DNA of 35,000 bases from Alphaproteobacteria bacterium (GCA_019137195.1 JAGVSR010000098.1:1-35000), one strand, 5' to 3'. Positions 12,447 through 20,726 are shown, counted from the first letter of the stretch. The notes: generated by a model from the sequence alone, not told the origin. Numbers and translations: made by a program.

Positions 12447-13178
12447 CTATCCACCGAACGGATTATCGCGGCAGCCGCCGTAGAGGACGAGGTTGACGCT
12501 CTTGGCGGCGGGAGCGGCGGCAATGTCGGCGAGCGGCATGGCGCGGTTGGCGAGCGCCGCGTTGCGCTCCTTTATGGGATAGTCGGCGGGGATCAGATAC
12601 GTGCCTCCGTCGACCTCTACGCCGTGCCCCGTCGTATAGATGAGGGCCACGTCCGCCGCTCGGCTCACATCATGGAACTCGGCCAGCGTCTCGCGCATCT
12701 CCTCCTGGTCGAGATCGAGCGCGACGTTGATGGAAAAGCCGGCGCCGGTCAGCGCTGCGGCGATGCGCTCGGCGTCGTGCTTTGCGCCGGGCAGCGACTT
12801 CGCTCCGACGCGGCTGTAGTCGGAGACCACGAGCACGAGCGCGACGCGCATCTCGCCCTCTTTTGCCGGCACGAGTGACCAGCCGGCTGGCTCTGCCGCA
12901 ACCGGCACATCCGCCGTCATGCGCCCCTTGCTCTTGTCGCGGGTGAGACCCTTCAAGGCTCCAGGAAGATCGCCGAGCGCGAGCGACGGCCGCCGCAGGG
13001 TCTCTATCAGCGCGCTCGCGAACGGATTGCCGCCGCCCTCACCCTGGTCGAGGGCCCTCTGCCCGGAGGAGACGGCATGAAATACGAGCGTGTCGGCATG
13101 TGCCTCCGGCAACGCGAGCGGCACGAGGCAGGCCGCGATCATCGCTGCGAGACACCTCGAGATCCAGTGGCGCCACAT
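12447..13178 (-). CDS. Secreted caspase-like (C14) protein with permuted p10-p20 order
   Basis: A 243-residue protein. Residues 1-29 form a signal peptide (WISRCLAAMIAACLVPLALPEAHA). Residues 30-100 read DTLVFHAVSSGQRALDQGEGGGNPFASALIETLRR and onward, which matches the part that normally follows the catalytic cysteine in bacterial caspases (p10-like). Residues 111-243 are the p20-like half: RVALVLVVSDY, LPGAKHDAERIAAALTGAGF, the catalytic histidine H185 in YTTGHGVEVDGGTYLIP, and the catalytic cysteine C236 in GGCRDNPF. The protein stops five residues after that cysteine motif begins to end, so the two halves are swapped relative to the standard order. The usual D-A-C is G-G-C here. ATG 13178 has AGGAG upstream and lies 14 bp after the stop of a membrane-protein gene, so the two are probably co-transcribed. 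Periplasmic location is inferred from the signal peptide. Confidence 0.8.
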   Translation of the reverse strand: MWRHWISRCLAAMIAACLVPLALPEAHADTLVFHAVSSGQRALDQGEGGGNPFASALIETLRRPSLALGDLPGALKGLTRDKSKGRMTADVPVAAEPAGWSLVPAKEGEMRVALVLVVSDYSRVGAKSLPGAKHDAERIAAALTGAGFSINVALDLDQEEMRETLAEFHDVSRAADVALIYTTGHGVEVDGGTYLIPADYPIKERNAALANRAMPLADIAAAPAAKSVNLVLYGGCRDNPFGG

Positions 13179-13192
13179 GGCGGTCTCTACTC

Positions 13193-14404
13193 CTAGGCGG
13201 TTGTGCGATCCTGCCCGTTCGGCATGCGGCGTCCCAGCGTCCTCAGCGCGACGAAACCGGCGGCGGTCAAGAGCACGAGAAACAGGATCGCGTCGGAGCC
13301 GGCGCCCGAGCCGACGAAGCGATTGATGAGCGCGACGATGAGGTCGTACTTGACGAACGCGACCGCAGACGCGAGCACGCCGAGCGCCTTCCCGGCCAGT
13401 TCCACCTCGCGGTCGTGGCGGCGGTAGAAGAATAGCAGGAGCAACAGCGCCCACGCTCCGAAGCCGAAGCTCATGAACGGCACGATCGGCTTGAAGCCCT
13501 CGTTCTGCGCCGTGCCGTAGAGCGCGTCCGCCGTCTCGACGAAGGCTTGGCTCATGACGGGGAAGAAGATCATCGCCGCGGCTCCCACCACCACGCCGGC
13601 GTCGATACGGCCGATGCAATCGGGATAGCGCCGCGAAAGGCTCTCGTGCCTGAGCGCGAGACCGACGCTGATGACGCCGAGGACGATCAGGAAGAACACC
13701 TTGAACGGCAGCACGAGGCTATGCACCGTCCCCGTCAGCGACCGCCCGCCGCCGTCGTTGGCAAGCGCGCCGATGCGCTCCTGATAGCGATCCTGCGCGC
13801 GGCAGCAGTCCTCGGTCGAGGTCAAGAGCGGGCGCTCGTCCAGAGGTGTCGCGGCGAAGCAGAAGCGCTTCCGCTCGGGCTCCGGCGGCGGCTCCATCAG
13901 GCGGTCGGCGGCACACGAGCGAATGAAATCGCTGAGGCCCAGCCGCGAGCGGCTCACCTGCTCGACATTTCCGATGGCCTCTAGGATCGCCATCCGCTCG
14001 CAGACCGGCCCGTCAGGCGTGCCGCACCCCACGGGCTCACGCGTGTCGGCTGCGAGGGCCCCCGGCTTGATCTCCCAAACCGACCGAAAGCGGCTTGCGT
14101 CGAAACCGACGGCGACGCTGGCCGCAAGATAGGCGACCGTGGCGAGGACGGCGGCGAATTGCAGCTTCCCCCACCGTTCGTGCCGCCAGTAGAGATCGGT
14201 CAGCGCCGCAGCAGGAAGATAGAAGGCGGCAAGCGCCAGGATGCCGAGCGTCGGGAAGAACAGGAAGGTGTGGCTGTCCTGGGTGGCAAAGGCGAGCCAG
14301 TGCGCATCACGGAACTCGACGACGAGGACGACGGTCTCGGCGACGAATGCCACAGCGAGCAGCCCGAACACGATCGCCACGAACGCTCGCGCGCTGGTTG
14401 CCAT
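13193..14404 (-). CDS. Polytopic membrane protein, partner of the caspase-like gene
   Basis: A 403-residue protein that I do not recognise. Hydrophobic segments lie near residues 7-29, 46-70, 80-101, 226-250, 268-288, 308-328, 340-361 and 372-390, giving about eight helices. Between helices 3 and 4 is a hydrophilic region of roughly 115 residues with at least six cysteines (GCGTPDGPVCER, RSCAADR, KRFCFA, EDCCRAQ), which suggests a disulfide-bonded periplasmic domain. The ATG at 14404 opens MATSARAFVAIVFG. The stop is 14 bp before the caspase-like gene, with that gene's ribosome binding site in the gap, so the pair forms a transcription unit. A role as membrane sensor, anchor or substrate for the periplasmic caspase-like protein is speculation. 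Confidence 0.75.
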   Translation of the reverse strand: MATSARAFVAIVFGLLAVAFVAETVVLVVEFRDAHWLAFATQDSHTFLFFPTLGILALAAFYLPAAALTDLYWRHERWGKLQFAAVLATVAYLAASVAVGFDASRFRSVWEIKPGALAADTREPVGCGTPDGPVCERMAILEAIGNVEQVSRSRLGLSDFIRSCAADRLMEPPPEPERKRFCFAATPLDERPLLTSTEDCCRAQDRYQERIGALANDGGGRSLTGTVHSLVLPFKVFFLIVLGVISVGLALRHESLSRRYPDCIGRIDAGVVVGAAAMIFFPVMSQAFVETADALYGTAQNEGFKPIVPFMSFGFGAWALLLLLFFYRRHDREVELAGKALGVLASAVAFVKYDLIVALINRFVGSGAGSDAILFLVLLTAAGFVALRTLGRRMPNGQDRTTA

Positions 14405-14510
14405 GGTCTTCTCCCCCCGGGCTCGGCCGAAATCTTTAGCCAGTGACTAGTCGGTGGAGACGGATCCGCTTCGATCCGCGCCTACTCACGATCCTATACG
14501 CCCGCGCGCC

Positions 14511-14726
14511 TCACAGCTTCTGCGCGCTGACGAGCGCATAGCGGGGGCGGAACTTGCGCAGCGTCACGGTCACGCGTGAGCCGACCGGAAGCGGGTCCTG
14601 CGCCTGGGTCGAGAACACAATGACGAGACCGCTCTCTGTAACGAGCTCGGCCGAAGCGCCGTGCCACGCCTTGATGGTGCCTGTAAAGGTGTGAGAGCCG
14701 GGCTCGAAGGGGTCGACTTCCGACAT
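14511..14726 (-). CDS. Small conserved-looking protein of unknown function
   Basis: A 71-residue soluble protein, beta-rich in appearance, with FTGTIKAWHGASAELVTESGLVIVFSTQAQDPLPVGSRVTVTLRKFRPRYAL. The alternating hydrophobic pattern and the terms 'VGSRVTVTLR' suggest a small beta barrel (OB- or PilZ-like), but no family is recognised. Two ATG codons are adjacent (14729 and 14726). A strong GGAGG lies 3 bases before the first and 6 before the second, so the second is preferred. It lies about 100 bp downstream of the start of the minus-strand membrane protein gene's promoter side and 240 bp after the glycerate kinase stop, so it is probably transcribed alone. Confidence 0.6.
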   Translation of the reverse strand: MSEVDPFEPGSHTFTGTIKAWHGASAELVTESGLVIVFSTQAQDPLPVGSRVTVTLRKFRPRYALVSAQKL

Positions 14727-14972
14727 CATGTTCCTCCCGTGACGATGCTTGCGGACCGGCTCCCCGACAAAGCCGGCTGATGCCCGAGACCGGGCGTGAG
14801 ACTAGGCGAATCCCGCCGGACCGGACATGATCAGGCGCAAGGACGCTCCCACGCCCGCATATCACTTGTCGATTGTGGCGGATAGTGTGCGCCGGTCCGG
14901 AAATGTCGGCTCGGGTTAATGCGCCGGCCGGATGCCTCCCCGGAGGCGACCCCGCCCGACGCCCAGTCTTGG

Positions 14973-16247
14973 CTACCGCTGCGTACCGCCGCGCTTGGGC
15001 AGCGTAGGAAGGCGCATGGGTCGGGTCGACAGCTGGCTCTTCATGAGCGCGCGGGCGAGCTTCTGCACCTTGGGCTTCTTCTCGGCGGGCTCTTCGACGG
15101 CTCCCATGCGCTGGCCGATGACGATGAGGCGCGCGACGCGCTCGCCGGCATCCTGCAGATAGGCGCGCGACTTCCGGATGGCGGTGTCGAGGTCCATGGC
15201 GTTCGGCGTCGCGCTTTCGAGGCCGTCGATACCATGGGCGAACACGCCTTTGGCGTCGTCGGAAAGGCCGCCGCCGATCGCGATGACCGGCACGCCGAAC
15301 TTCTTGGCTGCGTTGGCGACGCCCGACGGGGTCTTGCCGAAAGCGGTCTGAAAGTCGACGCGCCCCTCGCCGGTGATGGCAAGGTCCGCGCCCTGCATGT
15401 GGTTCTCGAGGCCCGTGGCAGCCACCACGAGTTCGACGCCGCGCTTCAAGGTGGCGCTGGTGAACGCAATGAGAGCGGCGCCGAGACCGCCGCCGGCACC
15501 GGCGCCCGGAACGGACTCGATGTCGATGCCGACATCGCGGCGGATGAGCGAGGCGAAGTGCGCGAGGTTGCGGTCGAGCTCGTCGACCATGGCCGGCGTC
15601 GCTCCCTTCTGCGGACCGTAGACGCGCGACGCACCCTTCTCTCCGGTGAGCGGATTGGTCACGTCGCATGCGACCGATACCTTGACCCGGCACAGCGCCG
15701 GATTGACCCAGCGGGTATCGATGGCCGCGATGTCCCACAGCCTGCCGCCACCGACCGGATCGGTGATGGGCGCGCCCTGGTAGTCGAGGAAGCGGATGCC
15801 GAGCGCCTGGGCGAGGCCGGCGCCGCCGTCGTTGGTAGCCGAGCCGCCGAGACCGACGATGATCTCCTCGGCGCCGCGGCTGATGGCGTCGTCGACGAGC
15901 TGGCCGGTGCCAAAGGTGGAGGTGGCGAGAGGATTGCGCTCAGCGCGCGGCACAAGCGGCAGGCCGGAGGCCTCGGCCATCTCGATGACCGCCGTGCGCC
16001 CGTCGCCGAGAAGGCCGTACGAGGCCTCAACAGGCTTCCCAAGCGGGCCCAGGACCTTGCACTTGACGATCTGGCCCCCGGTGGCGTCGACCAGCGACTG
16101 CACGGTACCCTCGCCGCCGTCGGCCATGGGCACCTTGACGACCTCAGCGTCCGGCCAAACACGGCGCATGCCCTTCTCGATCTCGGTCGCCACCTCGAGC
16201 GAGGTCAGGTTCTCCTTAAAGGAGTCGGGGGCAATGACAATCTTCAT
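14973..16247 (-). CDS. Glycerate kinase (type I, GlxK/GarK family)
   Basis: A 424-residue enzyme phosphorylating D-glycerate with ATP, usually to 2-phosphoglycerate in this family, in glyoxylate and serine-linked carbon metabolism. The N-terminus MKIVIAPDSFKENLTSLEVATEIEKGM is the family signature, followed by PMADGGEGT near residue 42, GLGGSATNDGGAGLAQALG near 133, ACDVTNPLTG near 193, GAGAGGGLGAAL near 250, and TGEGRVDFQTAFGKTP near 291. About 45 extra residues at the C-terminus (EEPAEKKPKVQKL onward) are Lys/Arg/Pro-rich and lie beyond the usual end of the fold. ATG 16247 is preceded by a weak purine stretch. The gene faces a divergent GFA-domain gene across 248 bp. Confidence 0.93.
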   Translation of the reverse strand: MKIVIAPDSFKENLTSLEVATEIEKGMRRVWPDAEVVKVPMADGGEGTVQSLVDATGGQIVKCKVLGPLGKPVEASYGLLGDGRTAVIEMAEASGLPLVPRAERNPLATSTFGTGQLVDDAISRGAEEIIVGLGGSATNDGGAGLAQALGIRFLDYQGAPITDPVGGGRLWDIAAIDTRWVNPALCRVKVSVACDVTNPLTGEKGASRVYGPQKGATPAMVDELDRNLAHFASLIRRDVGIDIESVPGAGAGGGLGAALIAFTSATLKRGVELVVAATGLENHMQGADLAITGEGRVDFQTAFGKTPSGVANAAKKFGVPVIAIGGGLSDDAKGVFAHGIDGLESATPNAMDLDTAIRKSRAYLQDAGERVARLIVIGQRMGAVEEPAEKKPKVQKLARALMKSQLSTRPMRLPTLPKRGGTQR

Positions 16248-16342
16248 ACGCGCGCTTCCCTAGACGGCTGTCAACGTTGAGCTTTTTGGGCCGCAAAAAT
16301 CCGCGCCGCTTTGCCCACGGCGCGGTCGGGCCATGTCTCCTA

Positions 16343-16365
16343 TGGCCTTTCGTACAATAAGGCCA
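16343..16365. promoter_or_regulatory. Possible operator palindrome between divergent genes
   Basis: TGGCCTT (16343-16349) and AAGGCCA (16359-16365) form a perfect 7-bp inverted repeat with a 9-bp spacer in the divergent region between glycerate kinase and the GFA gene. The size suits a dimeric repressor site, but no regulator gene is adjacent and the match could be chance. Confidence 0.3.
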
Positions 16366-16495
16366 GAAAACAATGTCACCACGCGGGCATTCACTTAGCT
16401 AGCGTAAAAAACGACGCGCCTCGTCGGTGAAACTGTTGTGACTCCCGCGTCGGCGGAGCTAACGTTCTCTGGCTGCAGGGAAATGGAGACGATCG

Positions 16496-16933
16496 ATGAA
16501 GTTGACGCGCGGACATTGCCTGTGCGGGACGATCCGCTACGAATTCGAGGGCAAGCCTGACTGGGTGGCCTATTGCCACTGCGAGAGCTGCCGACGCCAC
16601 ACCTCGTCGGCCGCGGCGTCCATGCTCGGCGTCAAGGTCACGGCGTTCCGCTACCTCGAGGGAACACCCGGTGCCTACGAGTCGTCGCCCGGCGTCTGGC
16701 GCTACTTCTGCCCCAAGTGCGGCTCGCCCATGGCCTACACCAACGAGGAGAAGTGGCCGGGAGAGGTTCACCTCTACCTCGGCACGCTCGAGGATCCGGC
16801 CGCCTTCGTCCCGACCGCGCATGTGCATACCGGCGAGCAACTGCCCTGGTTCGATCTCCACGACGACCTGCCCCGCTTCGAGAAGCTCGGCCGCGGTCAG
16901 AAGCCGATACGGCACGGACCGAAGAAAGGGTGA
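16496..16933 (+). CDS. GFA (CENP-V/glutathione-dependent formaldehyde-activating) domain protein
   Basis: A 145-residue zinc protein of the GFA family. The ligand cysteines are in the usual places: GHCLCGTIRY (C8, C10), YCHCESCRRH (C27, C29, C32) and FCPKCGSPMAY (C72, C75). The family is named for Gfa, which speeds the addition of formaldehyde to glutathione, but most members have no proven substrate, so the function is left open. ATG 16496 follows a GGAG about 9 bases upstream. Length is typical (about 120-150). A short spacer of about 150 bp separates it from kdsA on the same strand; there is no obvious functional tie. Confidence 0.9.
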   Translation: MKLTRGHCLCGTIRYEFEGKPDWVAYCHCESCRRHTSSAAASMLGVKVTAFRYLEGTPGAYESSPGVWRYFCPKCGSPMAYTNEEKWPGEVHLYLGTLEDPAAFVPTAHVHTGEQLPWFDLHDDLPRFEKLGRGQKPIRHGPKKG

Positions 16934-17080
16934 CGGCAATTCGATCCGGCCAACGGCTCGTCCCGACGTCTCGGTCCGGTGGAGCAGGCCCCGTCCGCAG
17001 AGGGCTGGGCAAGCCGAGTTCCCGCACATCAGAATGCCGCACCGGTCGCGGCCGGGGTGCGGGCATGCTATGAGCGCTCC

Positions 17081-17935
17081 ATGACAGCGATCGAATCCCC
17101 GAGGCCCAACGCGCACGTCGCAGCGGGCAATGTCACGTTCGGCAACGACCTGCCGATCGCGGTGCTGGCCGGCCCGTGCCAGATGGAAAGCCGGGTGCAT
17201 GCGCTCGAGATGGCGTCCGCCCTGAAGGAGATCTGCAGCCGCCTCGGCATTGGCCTCGTCTACAAGAGCTCCTTCGACAAGGCGAACCGCACCTCGCTCT
17301 CGGGCAAGCGCGGCATCGGCCTCGCGCAAGCCCTTCCCGTGTTCGCCGAGATCCGCGAGAGCCTGGGCCTGCCCATCGTCACCGACGTCCACGAGGCGGC
17401 CCAGTGTGCGCCCGTGGCCGAGGTGGTCGACATCCTGCAGATCCCGGCGTTCCTGTGCCGGCAGACCGACCTCCTCGTCGCCGCCGCCGTGACAGGGCGG
17501 GTCGTAAAGGTCAAGAAGGGCCAGTTCCTCGCCCCCTGGGACATGAGGAATGTAGTTGCCAAGGTCGTCGGCTCCGGCAACCCGAACGTGTTGCTCACCG
17601 AGCGCGGCGTCTCGTTCGGCTACAATACCCTCGTCGCCGACATGCGCTCATTGCCGCAGATGGCCGAACTCGGCGCGCCCGTCATCTTCGACGCGACCCA
17701 CTCGGTGCAGCAGCCGGGAGGTCAAGGCACGTCGTCTGGCGGCGACAGGCGCTTCGTGCCTGTCCTTGCGCGCGCAGCCGTCGCCGTCGGTGTCGCGGGG
17801 CTCTTCATCGAGACCCACGAGAACCCGGACAAGGCGCCGTCCGACGGACCCAACATGGTGCCGCTGAAAGAGTTCGAAGCGCTCGTCCGCGACCTGATGG
17901 CATTCGACGCCGTGGCCAAGCGGCAGGTGTCGTAG
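17081..17935 (+). CDS. kdsA: 3-deoxy-8-phosphooctulonate synthase (KDO8P synthase)
   Basis: A 284-residue enzyme that condenses phosphoenolpyruvate with arabinose 5-phosphate to give KDO 8-phosphate, the first step to the KDO of lipopolysaccharide. Landmarks: [22 protein letters not shown] near residues 24-45, [50 protein letters not shown], and [22 protein letters not shown], ending with [12 protein letters not shown] and [18 protein letters not shown]. The start is ATG 17081, giving the usual length of about 280; an upstream in-frame start at 16979 would add 34 unlikely residues. It shows that the organism makes KDO-bearing lipopolysaccharide, in keeping with the O-antigen ligase-like and LpxQ-like genes. 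Confidence 0.96.
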   Translation: MTAIESPRPNAHVAAGNVTFGNDLPIAVLAGPCQMESRVHALEMASALKEICSRLGIGLVYKSSFDKANRTSLSGKRGIGLAQALPVFAEIRESLGLPIVTDVHEAAQCAPVAEVVDILQIPAFLCRQTDLLVAAAVTGRVVKVKKGQFLAPWDMRNVVAKVVGSGNPNVLLTERGVSFGYNTLVADMRSLPQMAELGAPVIFDATHSVQQPGGQGTSSGGDRRFVPVLARAAVAVGVAGLFIETHENPDKAPSDGPNMVPLKEFEALVRDLMAFDAVAKRQVS

Positions 17936-18018
17936 GGCGGGCTAGTGCCCCGACCGCGAGGTTCGTCACATTCTGCGGCGCGATCTGAACGAACGTCGCG
18001 GTCGAAAAAACACTAGCA

Positions 18019-18143
18019 GGCCTCTGATCTGGTGTGGCTCAGAGTCTGAAGTCCGCTTAAGAGCCCAGCCGCGAGAATGGAGCGGACTTCAGATTCGTCA
18101 CGCTAGCGAGGAGCGCGCAACCCGCCACCTCGGACCAGAGGCC
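18019..18143. repeat. Nested inverted-repeat element
   Basis: An inner perfect 13-bp inverted repeat, TCTGAAGTCCGCT (18045-18057) with AGCGGACTTCAGA (18081-18093), is enclosed by an outer pair, GGCCTCTG (18019-18026) with CAGAGGCC (18136-18143), whose arms extend imperfectly to about 16 bp. The unit follows kdsA by about 80 bp. There is no run of T after the inner hairpin, so it is not a standard terminator. It could be a structured RNA, a small repeat element or an operator pair. Confidence 0.55.
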
Positions 18144-18191
18144 CGACGGCAGGTTGCGGTCTGACCCACCCTCCGCATCAGAGCAGCGCGA

Positions 18192-18446
18192 TCAGAACTT
18201 CGCCATGTAGAGTGCGGCGGTAGCGAGCACGCTAGGCTCCCTGCCGGCATCGGCGGTCGCGGGGCCGAGCGGCGGGGCGTGGTGGAGAACGACCGCGCTC
18301 CGGCATTCGCCCGGTGTACACATGGGCATCGACAGGTTGAAGCCGGCGGCCTCGAGAGAAGCGAGCGAGATCAGGGTAACGACAAGACCGGCGAGATACA
18401 TGCCGGCCAGCAGTCCAACTGTACGCATAACGGTTTCAGTGGGCAT
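18192..18446 (-). CDS. Small membrane or secreted protein, hypothetical
   Basis: An 84-residue frame beginning [36 protein letters not shown]. One hydrophobic stretch (about residues 9-32) could be a signal anchor, followed by a short hydrophilic part with two cysteines (MCTPGECRS) and a second mild hydrophobic end. A GGGGA lies about 8 bases before ATG 18446. A longer reading to 18530 adds an implausible N-terminus. No family is recognised. It is divergent from nrdR and would share the region with the CtrA-like site. The coding case rests on the membrane pattern and ribosome binding site only. Confidence 0.45.
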   Translation of the reverse strand: MPTETVMRTVGLLAGMYLAGLVVTLISLASLEAAGFNLSMPMCTPGECRSAVVLHHAPPLGPATADAGREPSVLATAALYMAKF

Positions 18447-18546
18447 GGCACATCCCCAGGTTCCAGGAGAGACGGGGCTCACCGCGACGGTCCGGACAAC
18501 TCCGGCTGCGGCCGCCCCGCACTCTTTCATCCTGCGGTAACATCCT

Positions 18547-18561
18547 TTAACGAGACGTTAA
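18547..18561. promoter_or_regulatory. CtrA-like site upstream of nrdR
   Basis: TTAACGAGACGTTAA is a perfect TTAA-N7-TTAA, the core of the CtrA cell-cycle regulator site, and a 6-bp inverted repeat around AGA. It lies 71 bp before nrdR and about 100 bp from the divergent small gene, in a patch otherwise GC-rich, so a chance match is less likely than in A/T-rich DNA. It could serve either gene. Confidence 0.45.
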
Positions 18562-18632
18562 GGTTACGATTCCCTCAACGAAAAATACCGGTCCGCACGC
18601 AAGTACGTGCCGGGCCGCCGGGAGAGACGAAA

Positions 18633-19115
18633 ATGCGATGCCCCTATTGTGCGGGCGAGAACACGCAGGTGAAGGATAGCCGCCCGACCGAGGAGAACGC
18701 TGCCATCCGGCGCCGGCGCGTGTGCCCGGACTGCGGCGGTCGTTTCACCACCTTCGAGCGCGTGCAATTGAGGGAGCTCACGGTCGTCAAGCGCTCGGGC
18801 CGCAAGGTACCCTTCGACCGCGACAAGCTCGCCAAGTCGGTCGACGTGGCGTTGAGAAAGCGGCCGTTCGATCCCGAGCGCGTCGAGCGCATGGTGTCGG
18901 GCATCGTGCGCCAGCTCGAGAGCATGGGCGAGAGCGAGATCCCCTCGTCCACCATTGGCACCTACGTCATGGAGGCACTGCGCGGCCTCGATCCCGTCGC
19001 CTACGTGCGCTTCGCCTCGGTCTATCGTGATTTTCGCGAGGCGGCCGACTTCCAGGAGGTCCTGGGCGAGATCGCGGGCGACGAACCGCCGGCAGACACC
19101 TCTCAGAAACGATGA
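18633..19115 (+). CDS. nrdR: Transcriptional repressor NrdR
   Basis: A 160-residue regulator that binds ATP/dATP and represses ribonucleotide reductase genes at paired NrdR boxes. The N-terminal zinc ribbon is [44 protein letters not shown], with cysteines at 3, 6, 31 and 34. The ATP-cone follows: [46 protein letters not shown], then [32 protein letters not shown] 18633 has GGGAGAG upstream, and longer in-frame starts are rejected because the zinc ribbon normally opens the protein. Length is normal. The matching boxes are before nrdJ in this same window. A CtrA-like site lies upstream. In many relatives nrdR sits beside glyA and ribD; neither is here. Confidence 0.97.
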   Translation: MRCPYCAGENTQVKDSRPTEENAAIRRRRVCPDCGGRFTTFERVQLRELTVVKRSGRKVPFDRDKLAKSVDVALRKRPFDPERVERMVSGIVRQLESMGESEIPSSTIGTYVMEALRGLDPVAYVRFASVYRDFREAADFQEVLGEIAGDEPPADTSQKR

Positions 19116-19262
19116 TGCGACCAAATCCGCATGTGACTTGACGGGGATCAAACGCACCGGCCCCGCGGGTAGCCTCCGTTTACCGGCAGTCGGCATGCTT
19201 GGAGAAGCACGCGAGACGGCGGCAGTCGGTGCGCGCCAGAAGCTCGCGGCGGAGGCATCAAC

Positions 19263-19973
19263 ATGATCTCGGGCACGGCCGTCAGGTCGCGCTTTTCCGC
19301 TTGGTACGAGCGCGAAAGTACGACCGTCAATTACGACGTCTTCACGCGCCTGCCGGCGCTACTCTACTTTTCGCTCGGCATCTGGATGCAGACCCAGGCC
19401 GTCATCGACATCGCCTTCGGCGGGCATCGGCTGTCGCCTGCGCTCTATGCGGCGACACTCGTTGCCCGAACGGGCGCGCTCGCGGTATTCGTCGTGTTCG
19501 CTCTGCTGACGCTGGTGCGCTCGAGACCCGTCGCCCGCTCCGAAGGGCTGCTGCCCCGTCTCACGGCCGTCATGGGCGCCGGAGCATTCTTCGGCTTCGC
19601 CTTCCTCACCCGCCCCGAGCCAGAGCTCGTCTGGGAGATCGCGTCGACGATAGTGATTGCGATCAGCGCCGTCCTGACGAGCGTCGTCGTCATGGGCCTC
19701 GGCCGCTCGTTCAGCACCATGCCCGAAGCGCGCCGGCTGGTCACGACCGGCCCTTATGCCGTCGTGCGCCACCCGCTCTATGCAGCCGAGGCGATCTCGA
19801 CCGTCGGCATCATGCTTCAGTTCCGCACGCTGCCGGCGCTGACACTGCTCGTCGTGCAGTTCGCGCTCCAGGTGAGGCGCATGATCTATGAGGAGAGGGT
19901 GCTCGCCAGTGCCTTCCCCGAGTACGCCAGCTACGCTCGCAGGACCGCCCGCGTCATTCCGGGCATATTTTGA
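19263..19973 (+). CDS. Isoprenylcysteine methyltransferase-like (ICMT/PEMT fold) membrane protein
   Basis: A 236-residue polytopic protein with hydrophobic segments near residues 30-53, 62-85, 100-118, 125-148 and a re-entrant pair around 178-205. The diagnostic part is at the C-terminus: GLGRSFSTMPEARRLVTTGPYAVVRHPLYAAEAISTVG (about residues 146-183) and RRMIYEERVLASAFPEYASYARRTARVIPGIF, where RHPLY and EE--L form the SAM-binding site of integral membrane methyltransferases of the ICMT/PEMT fold. The substrate in bacteria is mostly unknown (phospholipid, isoprenoid or thiol). ATG 19263 follows GCGGAGG. It begins about 150 bp after nrdR on the same strand. Confidence 0.85.
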   Translation: MISGTAVRSRFSAWYERESTTVNYDVFTRLPALLYFSLGIWMQTQAVIDIAFGGHRLSPALYAATLVARTGALAVFVVFALLTLVRSRPVARSEGLLPRLTAVMGAGAFFGFAFLTRPEPELVWEIASTIVIAISAVLTSVVVMGLGRSFSTMPEARRLVTTGPYAVVRHPLYAAEAISTVGIMLQFRTLPALTLLVVQFALQVRRMIYEERVLASAFPEYASYARRTARVIPGIF

Positions 19974-20172
19974 GAAGAACGGATTTCCTTCCCGCGCGGG
20001 GGGAGGAACGAGCGCCATGACCGGTCTCGGACGCCGCGGGTTGCCTCCACCATCACGCGGAGACCCGGGACCGGTCGTGGATGTCTCGAGCCACCGGCAA
20101 ATTGTGATCAGCGAGCAGAAGGGCTGGCAAGCGCAGCTAGTGCGGCGCACGCCAACCCGCCCTTGGCTGGCG

Positions 20173-20532
20173 CTACTTCAGCTTGTCGAGAATGCCGCCC
20201 TTCGGCGCGTCGGCCGGGGTCTCGCCGGCTGGGGCCGAGCCCGGCGCGGGGGCCTCGGCGGGGGCCGTCGACGCAGGCGGCGTGTCGAGCACGGAGCCCT
20301 TGGGAGCGGAGTTGCGCGACAGGAACGTCATCGACAGGCTGGTGATGAAGAACGCGAGCGCGAGCCCCGCCGTTACCCGGGTCAGGAAATTGGCCTGACC
20401 GCGTCCGGAAAGGAAGCTGCCGCTGTTGCCTCCGCCGATGCCGAGAGCGCCGCCCTCCGATTTCTGCAGGAGCACGACGCCGACAAGAGCGGCCGCCACC
20501 ATGAGGTGGATCACGAGCAGAACGGTCATCAT
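20173..20532 (-). CDS. secG: Preprotein translocase subunit SecG
   Basis: A 119-residue inner membrane protein of the SecYEG channel. The N-terminal helix (VLLVIHLMVAAALVGVVLLQ), the loop KSEGGALGIGGGNSGSFLSGRGQANFLTRVTAGLALAFFITSLSMTFL and the second helix are the family pattern. The alphaproteobacterial tail is Pro/Ala/Gly-rich and ends ILDKLK. ATG 20532 (or the next codon, 20529) is the only plausible start. It lies downstream of tpiA and a periplasmic protein gene on the minus strand; in related genomes pyrG follows secG, but here pyrG lies about 8-10 kb away and in the opposite orientation. Confidence 0.94.
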   Translation of the reverse strand: MMTVLLVIHLMVAAALVGVVLLQKSEGGALGIGGGNSGSFLSGRGQANFLTRVTAGLALAFFITSLSMTFLSRNSAPKGSVLDTPPASTAPAEAPAPGSAPAGETPADAPKGGILDKLK

Positions 20533-20684
20533 GGGCGAAAACGCTCCGGAATTTCTCGAGGCTAGATGGAGATTGCGCGCCTTCTACACCAGAGGTCCCG
20601 ATCCCGCCAGTCCCCTACGGCCTTAAAGACCCGAGCCGTCGCGGCCAATGGGCGCGGCGCATGCATGCCCTGCGCCGTCCCGGA

Positions 20685-20726
20685 CGGATCAAGGCGCGCG
20701 GATCAAGGCGCGCGGATCAGGGCGTG
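20685..20726. repeat. 14-bp tandem repeat, three copies
   Basis: CGGATCAAGGCGCG is repeated exactly at 20685-20698 and 20699-20712, with a third degenerate copy at 20713-20726. The array spans the stop codon of the minus-strand gene at 20717, so the last codons of that gene and its downstream DNA come from the same repeat. Confidence 0.6.

Noticed and set aside
13179-13619. Longer upstream reading of the caspase-like gene (to 13619)
   Set aside because: The added residues are Arg-rich and overlap the membrane protein in another frame. The signal peptide and ribosome binding site fix the start at 13178.
14919-16280. 453-codon frame on the plus strand
   Set aside because: Antisense to glycerate kinase, which has clear family motifs.
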